A DNA stretch of 5,117 nt, taken from NCBI GenBank assembly GCA_003483125.1, contig DMWU01000048.1, positions 1 to 5,117 of the forward strand, given 5' to 3'. The position numbers and the translations under genes are program-made. Under the pieces are notes generated by a model. It saw only the letters and a list, made by a program, of their open reading frames with translations. It was not told where the DNA came from and did no database searches. This DNA comes from Erythrobacter sp. (GTDB lineage: Bacteria; Pseudomonadota; Alphaproteobacteria; Sphingomonadales; Sphingomonadaceae). The number at the start of each line of letters is the position of its first letter. Positions within the stretch are counted from its first letter, which is position 1. This document shows, piece after piece, positions 1-5,117 of this stretch.

Positions 1-394
1 TCCAGCGCGCTTGCGTAACGGGGGGCGGCACCAGTTGCGCCACGCGATCGCCGCGTGAAATCGCGAATGGCTCCGTGCCGTGATTGATCATGATCACTTT
101 CAACTCACCACGATAATCGGAATCAATCGTACCCGGCGTGTTGGGGACGGTTATACCGTGCTTGAGCGCAAGGCCCGATCGCGGCCTTACCTGGATTTCA
201 AAGCCCTGTGGAATTGCCAATGAAAGACCCGTCGCCACCGCATGGCGCGCACCGGGCGTAATTGTCACGTCTTCGGCCGACAGCACATCCATGCCTGCGG
301 CCCCATCAGTCGCGTAATGTGGTAGCTTCAGCCCTTCGCCATGTGGCAAACGCTTCAGTTCCACCCCGACCTGGTCAGTCTTCCTCTGTTCCAT
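1..394 (-). CDS. dut: Deoxyuridine 5'-triphosphate nucleotidohydrolase (dUTPase), C-terminus cut by window edge
   Basis: Cytosolic dUTPase hydrolyses dUTP to dUMP and pyrophosphate, which keeps uracil out of DNA and supplies dUMP for thymidylate synthesis. I translated the reverse strand by hand: 131 residues are visible from the ATG at 392-394. Family motif 1 ([10 protein letters not shown], residues 31-40), motif 2 (RPRSG, 70-74), motif 3 ([16 protein letters not shown], 85-100, with the catalytic Asp91 and the base-stacking Tyr94) and motif 4 (RGDRVAQLV, 114-122) are all intact. The glycine-rich motif 5 that closes over the nucleotide lies beyond position 1. The family is usually about 145-155 residues, so only some 15-20 are missing. 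The start is uncertain. The ATG overlaps coaBC by 20 bases and has no clear Shine-Dalgarno. A GTG at 362-364 (giving [11 protein letters not shown]) would avoid the overlap and has GAGGAAG upstream, but at a long spacing of about 14 bases. Translational coupling to coaBC is likely either way. Confidence 0.95.
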   Translation of the reverse strand, partial: MEQRKTDQVGVELKRLPHGEGLKLPHYATDGAAGMDVLSAEDVTITPGARHAVATGLSLAIPQGFEIQVRPRSGLALKHGITVPNTPGTIDSDYRGELKVIMINHGTEPFAISRGDRVAQLVPPPVTQARW

Positions 395-2072
395 TGAGAG
401 AGGCTGCTACCCGCTCAACCAGCGCCATGGCAACGTCCAGCTTGGGCATTTCCTCAAGACTCTCGACCCCATCGGCCCTCACAATATGGACGCGGTTTGT
501 ATCACCGCCCATGACATCGCCCGAAACATCGTTGGCGATAATCCAATCTGCAGCCTTGCGCTTGCGCTTAGTCTTGGCGTTGGCGACCACATCTTCGGTC
601 TCGGCGGCAAAGCCGACCACCAGCTTTGGCCGCTCATCGCTAGCAGCAATATTGGTGAGAATATCGGGGTTCTCTTCGAGGATGAGGGCAGGCGGCGCGG
701 AGCCACGCTTCTTCATCTTCTCGGCACGATAATCCTTGGGCTTCCAGTCGGCGACAGCCGCAACCATGATCGCCGCATCCGCAGGCAGGGATTCGCGCAC
801 GACCTCTGACATGTCATCGGCCGATTCCACATTCACGCGTTTCACACCTTCCGGGGTCTTGAGCGATACCGGCCCAGCCACCAATGTGACCTTTGCACCA
901 AGCGCGGCGGCTGCCGCTGCAATGGCAAAGCCCTGTTTGCCTGAAGAACGATTGGCGATGTAGCGAACCGGGTCGATCGACTCCCAGGTCGGCCCTGCGG
1001 TGATGAGGATATGCTTGTCCTTGAGCGGTTGGTGGCCATCGGCGACTTTGAAAGTCTCGCCTTCCAGCGCATCATCCTCGCGCGCCTCAACCTCTGCAGG
1101 CTGCGGTGGTGCGGCTTCATCGCCTTCAACCGGCTCTGGCTTGGCGTCTCCCGCGCCAGTCTTAACCGTATGGTTCATTGCTTCCGGATCGGTCGGCGGG
1201 GCAGAGCTGGCCGAGCCCTTCTTGGCCAGGAGCGGCCCTTCAAGATCCGGTACTTCGTCTACTGCAGCTTCCTCTTCGGCCTCCGGCTCGCCCTCAATCT
1301 CTTCGGTGCTGTCTTCTGGCTCGACATCCGATTCTTCGAGATATTCGGCTTCGATTTCCTCAGCGCTACGCTTTGGAGTCGTGCGAGGGATAATGGCGGA
1401 AAGCAGGCTACCGAGCCCTCCACCCTTGCCCGATTCTTCTTCAGTCTCGGCTTCTGCAACTTCGGATTCCGCAGGCTCATCTTCGGCCTTGGCCTGAGCA
1501 GCAGCCGGGGCAGGCAGGTCGACTTCGATGTCGAAATGCGCAGCAATTGCGGCCCAGATCACTTCAGGGTCGGGCAATCTGCCATAACCAAACTCGCCGC
1601 AGGCCATCGCGCCCTCGTCGGGGTCCAGCACTTCGACACCAGCCTGTTTGAGCCATTCGACATTGCGCTGCGTGGTCTCATGCTCCCACATGCGTACATT
1701 CATGGCAGGCACCGCCATCACCGGTTTGTCGGTGGCAAGGATCAGTGTCGTGGCAAGATCATCCGCAATACCTGCGGCCATCTTGGCGAGCAAATCAGCC
1801 GTGGCGGGGCAAACAACAACAAGGTCTGCCTCGCGGCTGAGCTGGATATGACCCATCTCGGCCTCGTTCTTGAGGTCCCAGAGTGTGGTGTAGACCGGAT
1901 TTTCGCTCAATGCGGCGAGCGCCATCGGAGTGACGAATTGCTGGCCACCTTCGGTTGTCACACAGGTAACATCGCCGCCGCCCTTGCGGATAAGGCGCAC
2001 CAGCTCGCAAGCCTTATATGCAGCAATCCCGCCGCCAATGGCGAGCAGCACTTTAGGGCCAGCAGTACTCAC
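375..2072 (-). CDS. coaBC: Bifunctional phosphopantothenoylcysteine decarboxylase / phosphopantothenate-cysteine ligase (CoaBC, Dfp) with long acidic inter-domain linker
   Basis: CoaBC catalyses two consecutive steps of coenzyme A synthesis. The CoaB part joins cysteine to 4'-phosphopantothenate using CTP, and the FMN-dependent CoaC part decarboxylates the product to 4'-phosphopantetheine. The CoaC flavoprotein domain covers residues 1 to about 185. It has the catalytic His75 (GHIQLSR), the PAMNVRMW motif with Asn125, and the substrate-lid motif [12 protein letters not shown] with Cys158. All three residues carry the same numbers as in E. coli. The CoaB domain runs from about 351 to 565. It shows [20 protein letters not shown] with SSGK following, AAVADWKP at 438-445, Lys506 in RKAAD (the position of E. 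coli Lys289) and ANDVS at 513-517. At 565 residues the protein is much longer than the usual 400 or so; the excess is the linker listed separately. The start is GTG with GGAG at 2081-2084, 8 bases upstream; a nearby upstream ATG is out of frame. The 3' end overlaps the probable start of dut. Confidence 0.97.
   Translation of the reverse strand: MSTAGPKVLLAIGGGIAAYKACELVRLIRKGGGDVTCVTTEGGQQFVTPMALAALSENPVYTTLWDLKNEAEMGHIQLSREADLVVVCPATADLLAKMAAGIADDLATTLILATDKPVMAVPAMNVRMWEHETTQRNVEWLKQAGVEVLDPDEGAMACGEFGYGRLPDPEVIWAAIAAHFDIEVDLPAPAAAQAKAEDEPAESEVAEAETEEESGKGGGLGSLLSAIIPRTTPKRSAEEIEAEYLEESDVEPEDSTEEIEGEPEAEEEAAVDEVPDLEGPLLAKKGSASSAPPTDPEAMNHTVKTGAGDAKPEPVEGDEAAPPQPAEVEAREDDALEGETFKVADGHQPLKDKHILITAGPTWESIDPVRYIANRSSGKQGFAIAAAAAALGAKVTLVAGPVSLKTPEGVKRVNVESADDMSEVVRESLPADAAIMVAAVADWKPKDYRAEKMKKRGSAPPALILEENPDILTNIAASDERPKLVVGFAAETEDVVANAKTKRKRKAADWIIANDVSGDVMGGDTNRVHIVRADGVESLEEMPKLDVAMALVERVAASLNGTEED
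1023..1517 (-). other. Acidic low-complexity linker between the CoaC and CoaB domains of CoaBC
   Basis: This segment encodes residues 186-350 of CoaBC. It matches neither catalytic domain and is rich in Glu, Asp, Ala and Pro. In residues 237-278, 22 of 42 are Asp or Glu. Such composition predicts an intrinsically disordered chain. Two islands break the acidity: [16 protein letters not shown] (215-230), followed by TTPKRS, is hydrophobic and then basic; [15 protein letters not shown] (279-293) is mildly basic. The reading frame stays open and both flanking domains are complete, so this is an in-frame insertion or expansion, not a frameshift or assembly error. In typical CoaBC proteins the two domains are joined by only a short connector. 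I do not recognise a function for this segment. Confidence 0.85.
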
Positions 2073-2080
2073 CAGCCCAG

Positions 2081-2084
2081 CTCC
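2081..2084 (-). promoter_or_regulatory. Ribosome binding site deciding the GTG start of coaBC
   Basis: On the - strand GGAG lies 8 bases before the GTG at 2070-2072. The protein then begins [20 protein letters not shown], where the flavoprotein fold starts within ten residues, as expected for CoaC. The nearby ATG further upstream is in another frame. Confidence 0.65.
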
Positions 2085-2155
2085 GCATTAACGGGTCGCG
2101 AAACACACATTTCTTCCTGGTTCCCTTAGGTTTTAATCGCTTAATGCCAAATCAT

Positions 2156-2215
2156 GCCTAGCCGCACATCGGCGCCTAGCCAACCCTGCGATATAGTGAT
2201 TAAATTTTGCCTAGC
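2156..2215. repeat. Three exact copies of the heptamer GCCTAGC
   Basis: GCCTAGC occurs at 2156-2162, 2174-2180 and 2209-2215, all in the same orientation. The start-to-start distances are 18 and 35 bases. The core CTAG is self-complementary, so each copy is nearly symmetric (GCTAGGC on the other strand). The flanking bases differ between copies, so this is not a simple duplication of a longer unit. The position between two divergent genes would suit a regulator binding site, but no known site is recognised. Confidence 0.5.
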
Positions 2216-2259
2216 GTTAGATGGTTTTACAGGCCAAACTTGCGGGCAAGGATTAGGGG

Positions 2260-2263
2260 GGAG
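2260..2263 (+). promoter_or_regulatory. Ribosome binding site of the small membrane-protein gene
   Basis: GGAG sits within a purine run (GGGGGGAGAG, 2256-2265), 8 bases before the ATG at 2272. This strong site supports both the reality of the gene and this start codon. Confidence 0.7.
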
Positions 2264-2271
2264 AGTTAGGA

Positions 2272-2649
2272 ATGCAAGTGGTTCTACGGGCATTGTTGCT
2301 ATTAGGCGGCGTATTTTTCATTCTGATGGGGCTGGGTTTCTTGTTGAATCCTGTTGGGGCAGGCGCCAATTTCGGCTTGACTGTGCAAGGTACAATGGGA
2401 CTGGCCTCAATCCGGGCAGATATGACTGCTTTCTTTGTTATTTCAGGTGTTTGCCTTGCCTGGGGAACCTGGGCGCAAAAGGGTGATTTGCTGCTGGTTG
2501 CTGCAGGATTGATGGGTATTGCCATTGTCGGAAGACTGGCGACATTGGCGGTCGATGGCCCTCATCAGGGGTGGTACGTCCCAATTATGGTGGAAGTCGT
2601 CACTCTAGCCTTGGCCCTTTGGGGCCGGCGTTCACTTATCACTGACTGA
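2272..2649 (+). CDS. Small four-helix integral membrane protein, DUF4345-like, function unknown
   Basis: This 125-residue protein is very hydrophobic, with four likely membrane helices at about 5-26, 50-68, 71-93 and 101-118. Polar residues repeat at places that look conserved in the DUF4345 family as I remember it: the segment GLASIRAD (43-50) before helix 2, GRLATLAVDG (87-96) after helix 3, and a Glu in helix 4 (108). The family has no established activity, so I assign none. The start is an ATG with GGAG 8 bases upstream (2260-2263), which is a good ribosome binding site. Its GC is about 54% by hand count, lower than its neighbours. It is the only complete + strand gene here. It is convergent with ubiB, their stop codons being 24 bases apart, and divergent from coaBC. 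It interrupts a cluster that in many relatives runs ubiE-ubiB-coaBC-dut. That the gene is real is well supported; the family name is less sure. Confidence 0.82.
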   Translation: MQVVLRALLLLGGVFFILMGLGFLLNPVGAGANFGLTVQGTMGLASIRADMTAFFVISGVCLAWGTWAQKGDLLLVAAGLMGIAIVGRLATLAVDGPHQGWYVPIMVEVVTLALALWGRRSLITD

Positions 2650-2673
2650 AACGCTCAGATCGACTAAATCCAG

Positions 2674-4230
2674 TTAACCAAGCCAGCCAAGTTGCATAGC
2701 TGCGAAAATGCCACCTGCACCAATCGCTGCAGCGACCAAGTAGCCCATCAGCTTGCGCCCTGCTCCCTTGCGCCCTTCCCACATCAATTCGATCTGCGGC
2801 AGAGGCGGGGGGTCGGGCGCACCACCCTTTGCTGGGAATCGATCCTCTATCCGGCGGATAAGATCGGGTAGGCGCAACAATGTTTGCGTGTCTTCCCTGA
2901 TGCGGTCGGCCAAGGCAGCCTCCGGCCCCAGCTCATCGCGTATCCAGCTACGCACATATGGCTCCGAAACATCCCACATATTGATCTGCGAGTTGAGCTG
3001 GGTGGCAATGCCCTCAACCATCACCATGCTCTTTTGCAGCAGTAGCAAATGCGGCTGCGTCTGCATGTCAAAATCGCGCGTAATGGCGAAGAGGCCATCC
3101 AGCATCTGGCCGACGCTCAGTTCAGAAACAGGCTTTCCGCGCATGGGCTCGCCCACAGCACGCAGCGCGGTCGCAAATTCATCGACCGAGTGATAGCTGG
3201 GGACATATTGCGCCTCAAAATGAATTTCGGCCACCCGGCGATAATTGCCTGTGGTCAGGCCATAGAGAATCTCTGCGAGCCAGGCCCGCGCGCGCCGGTC
3301 AATCCGGCCCATAATGCCGAAATCGATTGCCGCTATAGTGCCATCGTCCTGCACGAACAGGTTGCCCTGGTGCATATCGGCATGGAAGAAGCCGCCACTG
3401 ATCGCCTGCGTCAGGAATGCGATTACCAGCCGACGCGCGAGATCATCAAGGTCGTGGCCCTTGGCCTTCAGCTCATCGACCTTGCTGATCTTGATGCCGT
3501 CGATCCAATCGACAGTCATCACACGGCCATTGGTGCGGTCCCAATCAATTGCAGGAATCAGATAGCCTTCGACGCCATTCATCTTGTCAGCAAGCTCGGA
3601 GGCAGAGGCCGCTTCGCGCCGCAAATCGAGCTCGCGATTGGTCCAACGTTTGAAGTTGGCGATGGTCAGTCGCGGGCGCAGTCGCTCTGCCTCACCACCC
3701 AGTGCCTCAAGATGGGCTGCGGCCCATTCATAAGTATCGATGTCGCGCGCAAACCGCTCGCGTATGCCGGGACGCAGCACCTTGATCGCCACTTTCTTAC
3801 CATCAGTGGTAATCCCGCGATGAACCTGGGCGATTGAGGCAGCGCCCACAGGCTGCGGATCGATCTCGCTGAATAGCTCCTCAACCGGCTGGCCAAAGCT
3901 AGAGGCAATTGACGCCTCTATTTCGGAGAAGGGTACAGGTGGGAGGCTGTCTTGCAGGCTGAGCAGGTTATGCGCGGCCGCATCGCCTACCAGATCGGGC
4001 CGGGTAGCCAAGGTCTGACCCAGCTTGATCGCGGCCGGCCCTATCTCCTGGAACGCGCCCGCATAATCGGGCTCTTGCGGCTGGAATGTACCCAAGCGCG
4101 CGATCCGCGCCAGTCGCTTGACCGGTGGCGGCGTATTGATGTCGCGCTCGATCCCGCGCAGGGCACCGTGCCGCGCCAGCGTACGGCCCCATTTGAGCAG
4201 GCGAAAGATATGCGTAGCAGGCCTTGGCAC
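2674..4230 (-). CDS. ubiB: Ubiquinone biosynthesis regulatory protein kinase-like UbiB (ABC1/ADCK family)
   Basis: UbiB is an atypical protein-kinase-like ATPase at the inner membrane that is needed for ubiquinone synthesis. It probably helps the lipid intermediates reach the soluble Ubi enzymes and is not thought to act as a classical protein kinase. Family hallmarks are present in order. The KxGQ motif is IKLGQTLATRPDL (68-80). The Ala-rich nucleotide loop is PVGAASIAQVH (127-137). The ATP-binding lysine is Lys150 in VAIKVLRPG. The ExD motif is ELDLRREA (200-207). The catalytic loop is HADMHQGN (283-290), and the metal-binding IDFG is at 302-305 with Asp303. After a proline-rich stretch at 470-478 the C-terminus forms a membrane segment at about 494-516, which anchors the protein. 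The length of 518 residues is normal. The start is GTG, 1 base after the ubiE stop codon, with a modest GGAAAG 6 bases upstream inside the ubiE coding region. This indicates co-transcription and probable translational coupling. Confidence 0.96.
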   Translation of the reverse strand: MPRPATHIFRLLKWGRTLARHGALRGIERDINTPPPVKRLARIARLGTFQPQEPDYAGAFQEIGPAAIKLGQTLATRPDLVGDAAAHNLLSLQDSLPPVPFSEIEASIASSFGQPVEELFSEIDPQPVGAASIAQVHRGITTDGKKVAIKVLRPGIRERFARDIDTYEWAAAHLEALGGEAERLRPRLTIANFKRWTNRELDLRREAASASELADKMNGVEGYLIPAIDWDRTNGRVMTVDWIDGIKISKVDELKAKGHDLDDLARRLVIAFLTQAISGGFFHADMHQGNLFVQDDGTIAAIDFGIMGRIDRRARAWLAEILYGLTTGNYRRVAEIHFEAQYVPSYHSVDEFATALRAVGEPMRGKPVSELSVGQMLDGLFAITRDFDMQTQPHLLLLQKSMVMVEGIATQLNSQINMWDVSEPYVRSWIRDELGPEAALADRIREDTQTLLRLPDLIRRIEDRFPAKGGAPDPPPLPQIELMWEGRKGAGRKLMGYLVAAAIGAGGIFAAMQLGWLG

Positions 4231-4231
4231 T

Positions 4232-4978
4232 CTAAACTTTCCACCCCGAATGGATGGCGACCAATCCGCCCATGATTGGCTCGACTCGCGTATTCACGAA
4301 GCCTGCATCGCGAATCATCGCCTCGAACTCGGGCATTTTGGGGAAACGACGAATAGATTCGATCAGGTAGCGATATGAATCTTCGTCATTGGCGACAGCC
4401 TTGCCGATTTTGGGAACGAGCCTGTGCGAATAAACATCATAGATTTCCTTGAATCCGGGCCATTCGGTGGTTGAGAATTCAAGGCAGAAAAAGCGCCCAC
4501 CTAGTTTGAGCACGCGATGCGCCTCTCTCAATGCAGCAGGTATGTCGGTGACGTTCCTTATCCCGAATGCGATCGTATACGCATCGAAGATACCCGATGG
4601 ATAGCTGAGCTTCTCGGCATTCTGGCAAGACCAAGTGAGCGAGGCGAGGCCGCTTTCCATCGCGCGTTCGATTCCCACATCCAGCATGTCCTGGTTGATA
4701 TCGGCGACGGTTACCTCCGCGCCGCGCGCAGCCATACGAAAGGCGATATCGCCCGTGCCGCCAGCCATGTCGAGAATCGCTTCGCCCGGCTGCGGCTTGA
4801 CCCGGCGCACGAAGCGATCCTTCCATAGCCGGTGCATGCCGCCCGACATGGCATCGTTCATCACATCATATTTGGCAGCAACGTTTGAAAAGACTGCGCC
4901 CACACGGCGCGTCTTTTCCTCTGGCGCTACATCTTCATAGCCGAATGATACGGAATCGCTGGAAGCTTTTTCATTCAT
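4232..4978 (-). CDS. ubiE: Ubiquinone/menaquinone biosynthesis C-methyltransferase UbiE
   Basis: UbiE is a cytosolic or peripheral SAM-dependent methyltransferase. It adds the C-methyl group to the demethoxy-benzoquinol ring in ubiquinone synthesis, and to demethylmenaquinol in organisms that make menaquinone. No menaquinone genes are visible here, so the ubiquinone role is the more likely one in an alphaproteobacterium. The 248-residue length is normal. Residues in order: VFSNVAAKYDVMNDAMSGG (29-47, the N-terminal family signature), the SAM-binding motif I LDMAGGTGD (69-77), the acidic VADIN (91-95) after strand 2, FGIRNVTD (138-145, the second family signature), RVLKLGGRF (155-163) and YRYLIESIRRFP (202-213). 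The start is ATG, preceded by only a weak AAGG (4986-4989), which lies inside an inverted repeat. It is the first gene of a two-gene unit with ubiB and is divergent from mutM. Confidence 0.97.
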   Translation of the reverse strand: MNEKASSDSVSFGYEDVAPEEKTRRVGAVFSNVAAKYDVMNDAMSGGMHRLWKDRFVRRVKPQPGEAILDMAGGTGDIAFRMAARGAEVTVADINQDMLDVGIERAMESGLASLTWSCQNAEKLSYPSGIFDAYTIAFGIRNVTDIPAALREAHRVLKLGGRFFCLEFSTTEWPGFKEIYDVYSHRLVPKIGKAVANDEDSYRYLIESIRRFPKMPEFEAMIRDAGFVNTRVEPIMGGLVAIHSGWKV

Positions 4979-5034
4979 GTGCGCGCCTTAGGCGCAATTG
5001 CCGTGCGGGCAAAGGGTGTTAAGGGGAGAGGGCA
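4979..5034. promoter_or_regulatory. Divergent intergenic region between ubiE and mutM
   Basis: These 56 bases separate two divergently transcribed genes. I see no convincing -35/-10 pair, so at least the ubiE promoter probably extends into the beginning of mutM. The spacer holds a perfect inverted repeat (4983-4995), the small palindrome GCAATTGC (4994-5001) and a second short inverted repeat TTGCC/GGCAA (4998-5002 and 5008-5012). The ribosome binding site of mutM, AGGGGAG, lies at 5022-5028. Confidence 0.5.
4983..4995. repeat. Perfect inverted repeat overlapping the ubiE ribosome binding site
   Basis: The + strand reads GCGCCT-T-AGGCGC, with six-base arms around one central base. In the ubiE leader RNA this could fold as GCGCC-TAA-GGCGC, a five-pair GC-rich stem with a three-base loop. 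The weak Shine-Dalgarno AAGG (4986-4989, - strand) would be partly inside the stem. It is 7 bases before the ATG. There is no T-run, so it does not look like a terminator. Confidence 0.55.
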
Positions 5035-5117
5035 ATGCCTGAACTTCCCGAAGTCGAAACCACAGTCCGCGGCCTTGCCCGTTTTCTTGATGGCGAGCGA
5101 ATCACGCGCACCCAGAT
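5035..5117 (+). CDS. mutM: Formamidopyrimidine-DNA glycosylase (Fpg/MutM), N-terminal fragment cut by window edge
   Basis: MutM removes 8-oxoguanine and ring-opened purines from DNA and cleaves the abasic site, so it acts in base-excision repair. Only 27 residues are visible, but they begin MPELPEVETTVRGLARF, the diagnostic N-terminus. After removal of Met the exposed proline is the catalytic nucleophile that forms the Schiff base, and the next Glu is also catalytic. The zinc finger and the helix-two-turn-helix lie beyond the window. The start is fixed by the need for Met-Pro-Glu and by GGAG at 5025-5028, 6 bases before the ATG. The gene diverges from ubiE, an arrangement common in alphaproteobacteria as I recall. 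The family is usually about 270 residues long. Confidence 0.95.
   Translation, partial: MPELPEVETTVRGLARFLDGERITRTQ

Larger units (their letters stand above)
2073..2271. promoter_or_regulatory. Divergent intergenic region between coaBC and the small membrane-protein gene
   Basis: These 199 bases contain no gene that I can support. GC is about 48% by hand count over 2101-2280, against about 60% in ubiB. The region must hold the promoter of the + strand gene and probably one for coaBC-dut, because those genes are separated from ubiE-ubiB by an oppositely oriented gene. I found no convincing sigma-70-type -35/-10 pair on either strand. The best weak candidates are an extended -10-like TGATTAAAT at 2197-2205 on the + strand and TATATC around 2191-2196 on the - strand, neither with a good -35. 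Three GCCTAGC heptamers lie here. The ribosome binding sites at the two ends are GGAG at 2081-2084 for coaBC and GGAG at 2260-2263 for the + strand gene. Confidence 0.5.

Noticed and set aside
375..2072. Possible frameshift, gene fusion error or two separate genes (coaC and coaB) because of the unusual length
   Set aside because: One frame runs without a stop through both domains, the linker has a consistent in-frame acidic composition, and no ribosome binding site with a start is evident in front of the CoaB domain.
1011..2129. A 372-codon + strand open frame antisense to coaBC, overlapping most of the gene and its upstream spacer
   Set aside because: It is fully opposite a gene with intact catalytic motifs, has no recognisable domain or good ribosome binding site, and is rich in residues expected from the complement of Glu/Ala codons. 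It is a shadow frame.
2073..2271. A confident sigma-70 promoter for coaBC or for the small membrane gene
   Set aside because: Only weak -10-like hexamers without properly spaced -35 elements were found by eye, so no precise promoter is annotated.
2613..2626. GGCCC-TTTG-GGGCC hairpin near the 3' end of the small membrane gene, a possible terminator for the convergent genes
   Set aside because: The stem has only five pairs, lies inside coding sequence and is not followed by a T-run on either strand. The 24 bases between the two stop codons also hold no clear hairpin.
3797..3812. Inverted repeat TTACCA-TCAG-TGGTAA
   Set aside because: It lies inside ubiB and is explained by the codons for the TTDGK turn at residues 141-145. 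There is no reason to see a regulatory role.
3049..3837. A 262-codon + strand open frame antisense to ubiB
   Set aside because: It shows no domain signature and lies wholly within the UbiB kinase-like coding region, which explains the sequence.
1..5117. Mobile element, CRISPR array, tRNA or other RNA gene, or a new defence or biosynthetic system
   Set aside because: Almost all of the window is explained by known housekeeping genes. No transposase, regular spaced repeats, cloverleaf or cassette of unknown genes was seen.

Overview
The window most likely comes from an alphaproteobacterium of the order Sphingomonadales, perhaps an Erythrobacter- or Sphingopyxis-like organism. This rests on the recognisable gene set and order (mutM diverging from ubiE-ubiB, then coaBC-dut), on the wording of the UbiB and Dut proteins, and on a GC content that I hand-count at about 60% in the housekeeping genes. 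The taxonomic call is pattern recognition and was not checked by a search. It is a chromosomal housekeeping region. I see no phage, IS, CRISPR, tRNA or rRNA.

Layout from left to right. Positions 1-394 (-) hold most of dut (dUTPase), cut by the left edge before its fifth motif. Its likely start overlaps the end of coaBC (375-2072, -), the bifunctional coenzyme A enzyme. This CoaBC carries an unusual acidic linker of about 165 residues between its two catalytic domains. A 199-base AT-richer divergent spacer (2073-2271) contains three exact copies of GCCTAGC. On the + strand, 2272-2649 encodes a small four-helix membrane protein resembling DUF4345. It converges on ubiB (2674-4230, -), which lies 1 base behind ubiE (4232-4978, -). 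A 56-base divergent spacer with a perfect inverted repeat separates ubiE from the start of mutM (5035-5117, +), which is cut by the right edge.

How the genes work together. ubiE and ubiB are almost certainly co-transcribed and both serve ubiquinone biosynthesis. coaBC and dut overlap and are also probably co-transcribed. They belong to different pathways (CoA synthesis and dUTP removal), but this adjacency is also known from E. coli. mutM and dut both protect DNA base quality, though they are not in one transcript. The small membrane gene sits on the opposite strand between the two pairs. coaBC-dut therefore probably needs its own promoter in the 2073-2271 spacer.

I do not see a new defence, mobile or biosynthetic system here. 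The points most worth a second look are the CoaBC linker, the insertion of the membrane gene into the cluster, the triple heptamer upstream of coaBC, and the hairpin over the ubiE ribosome binding site.
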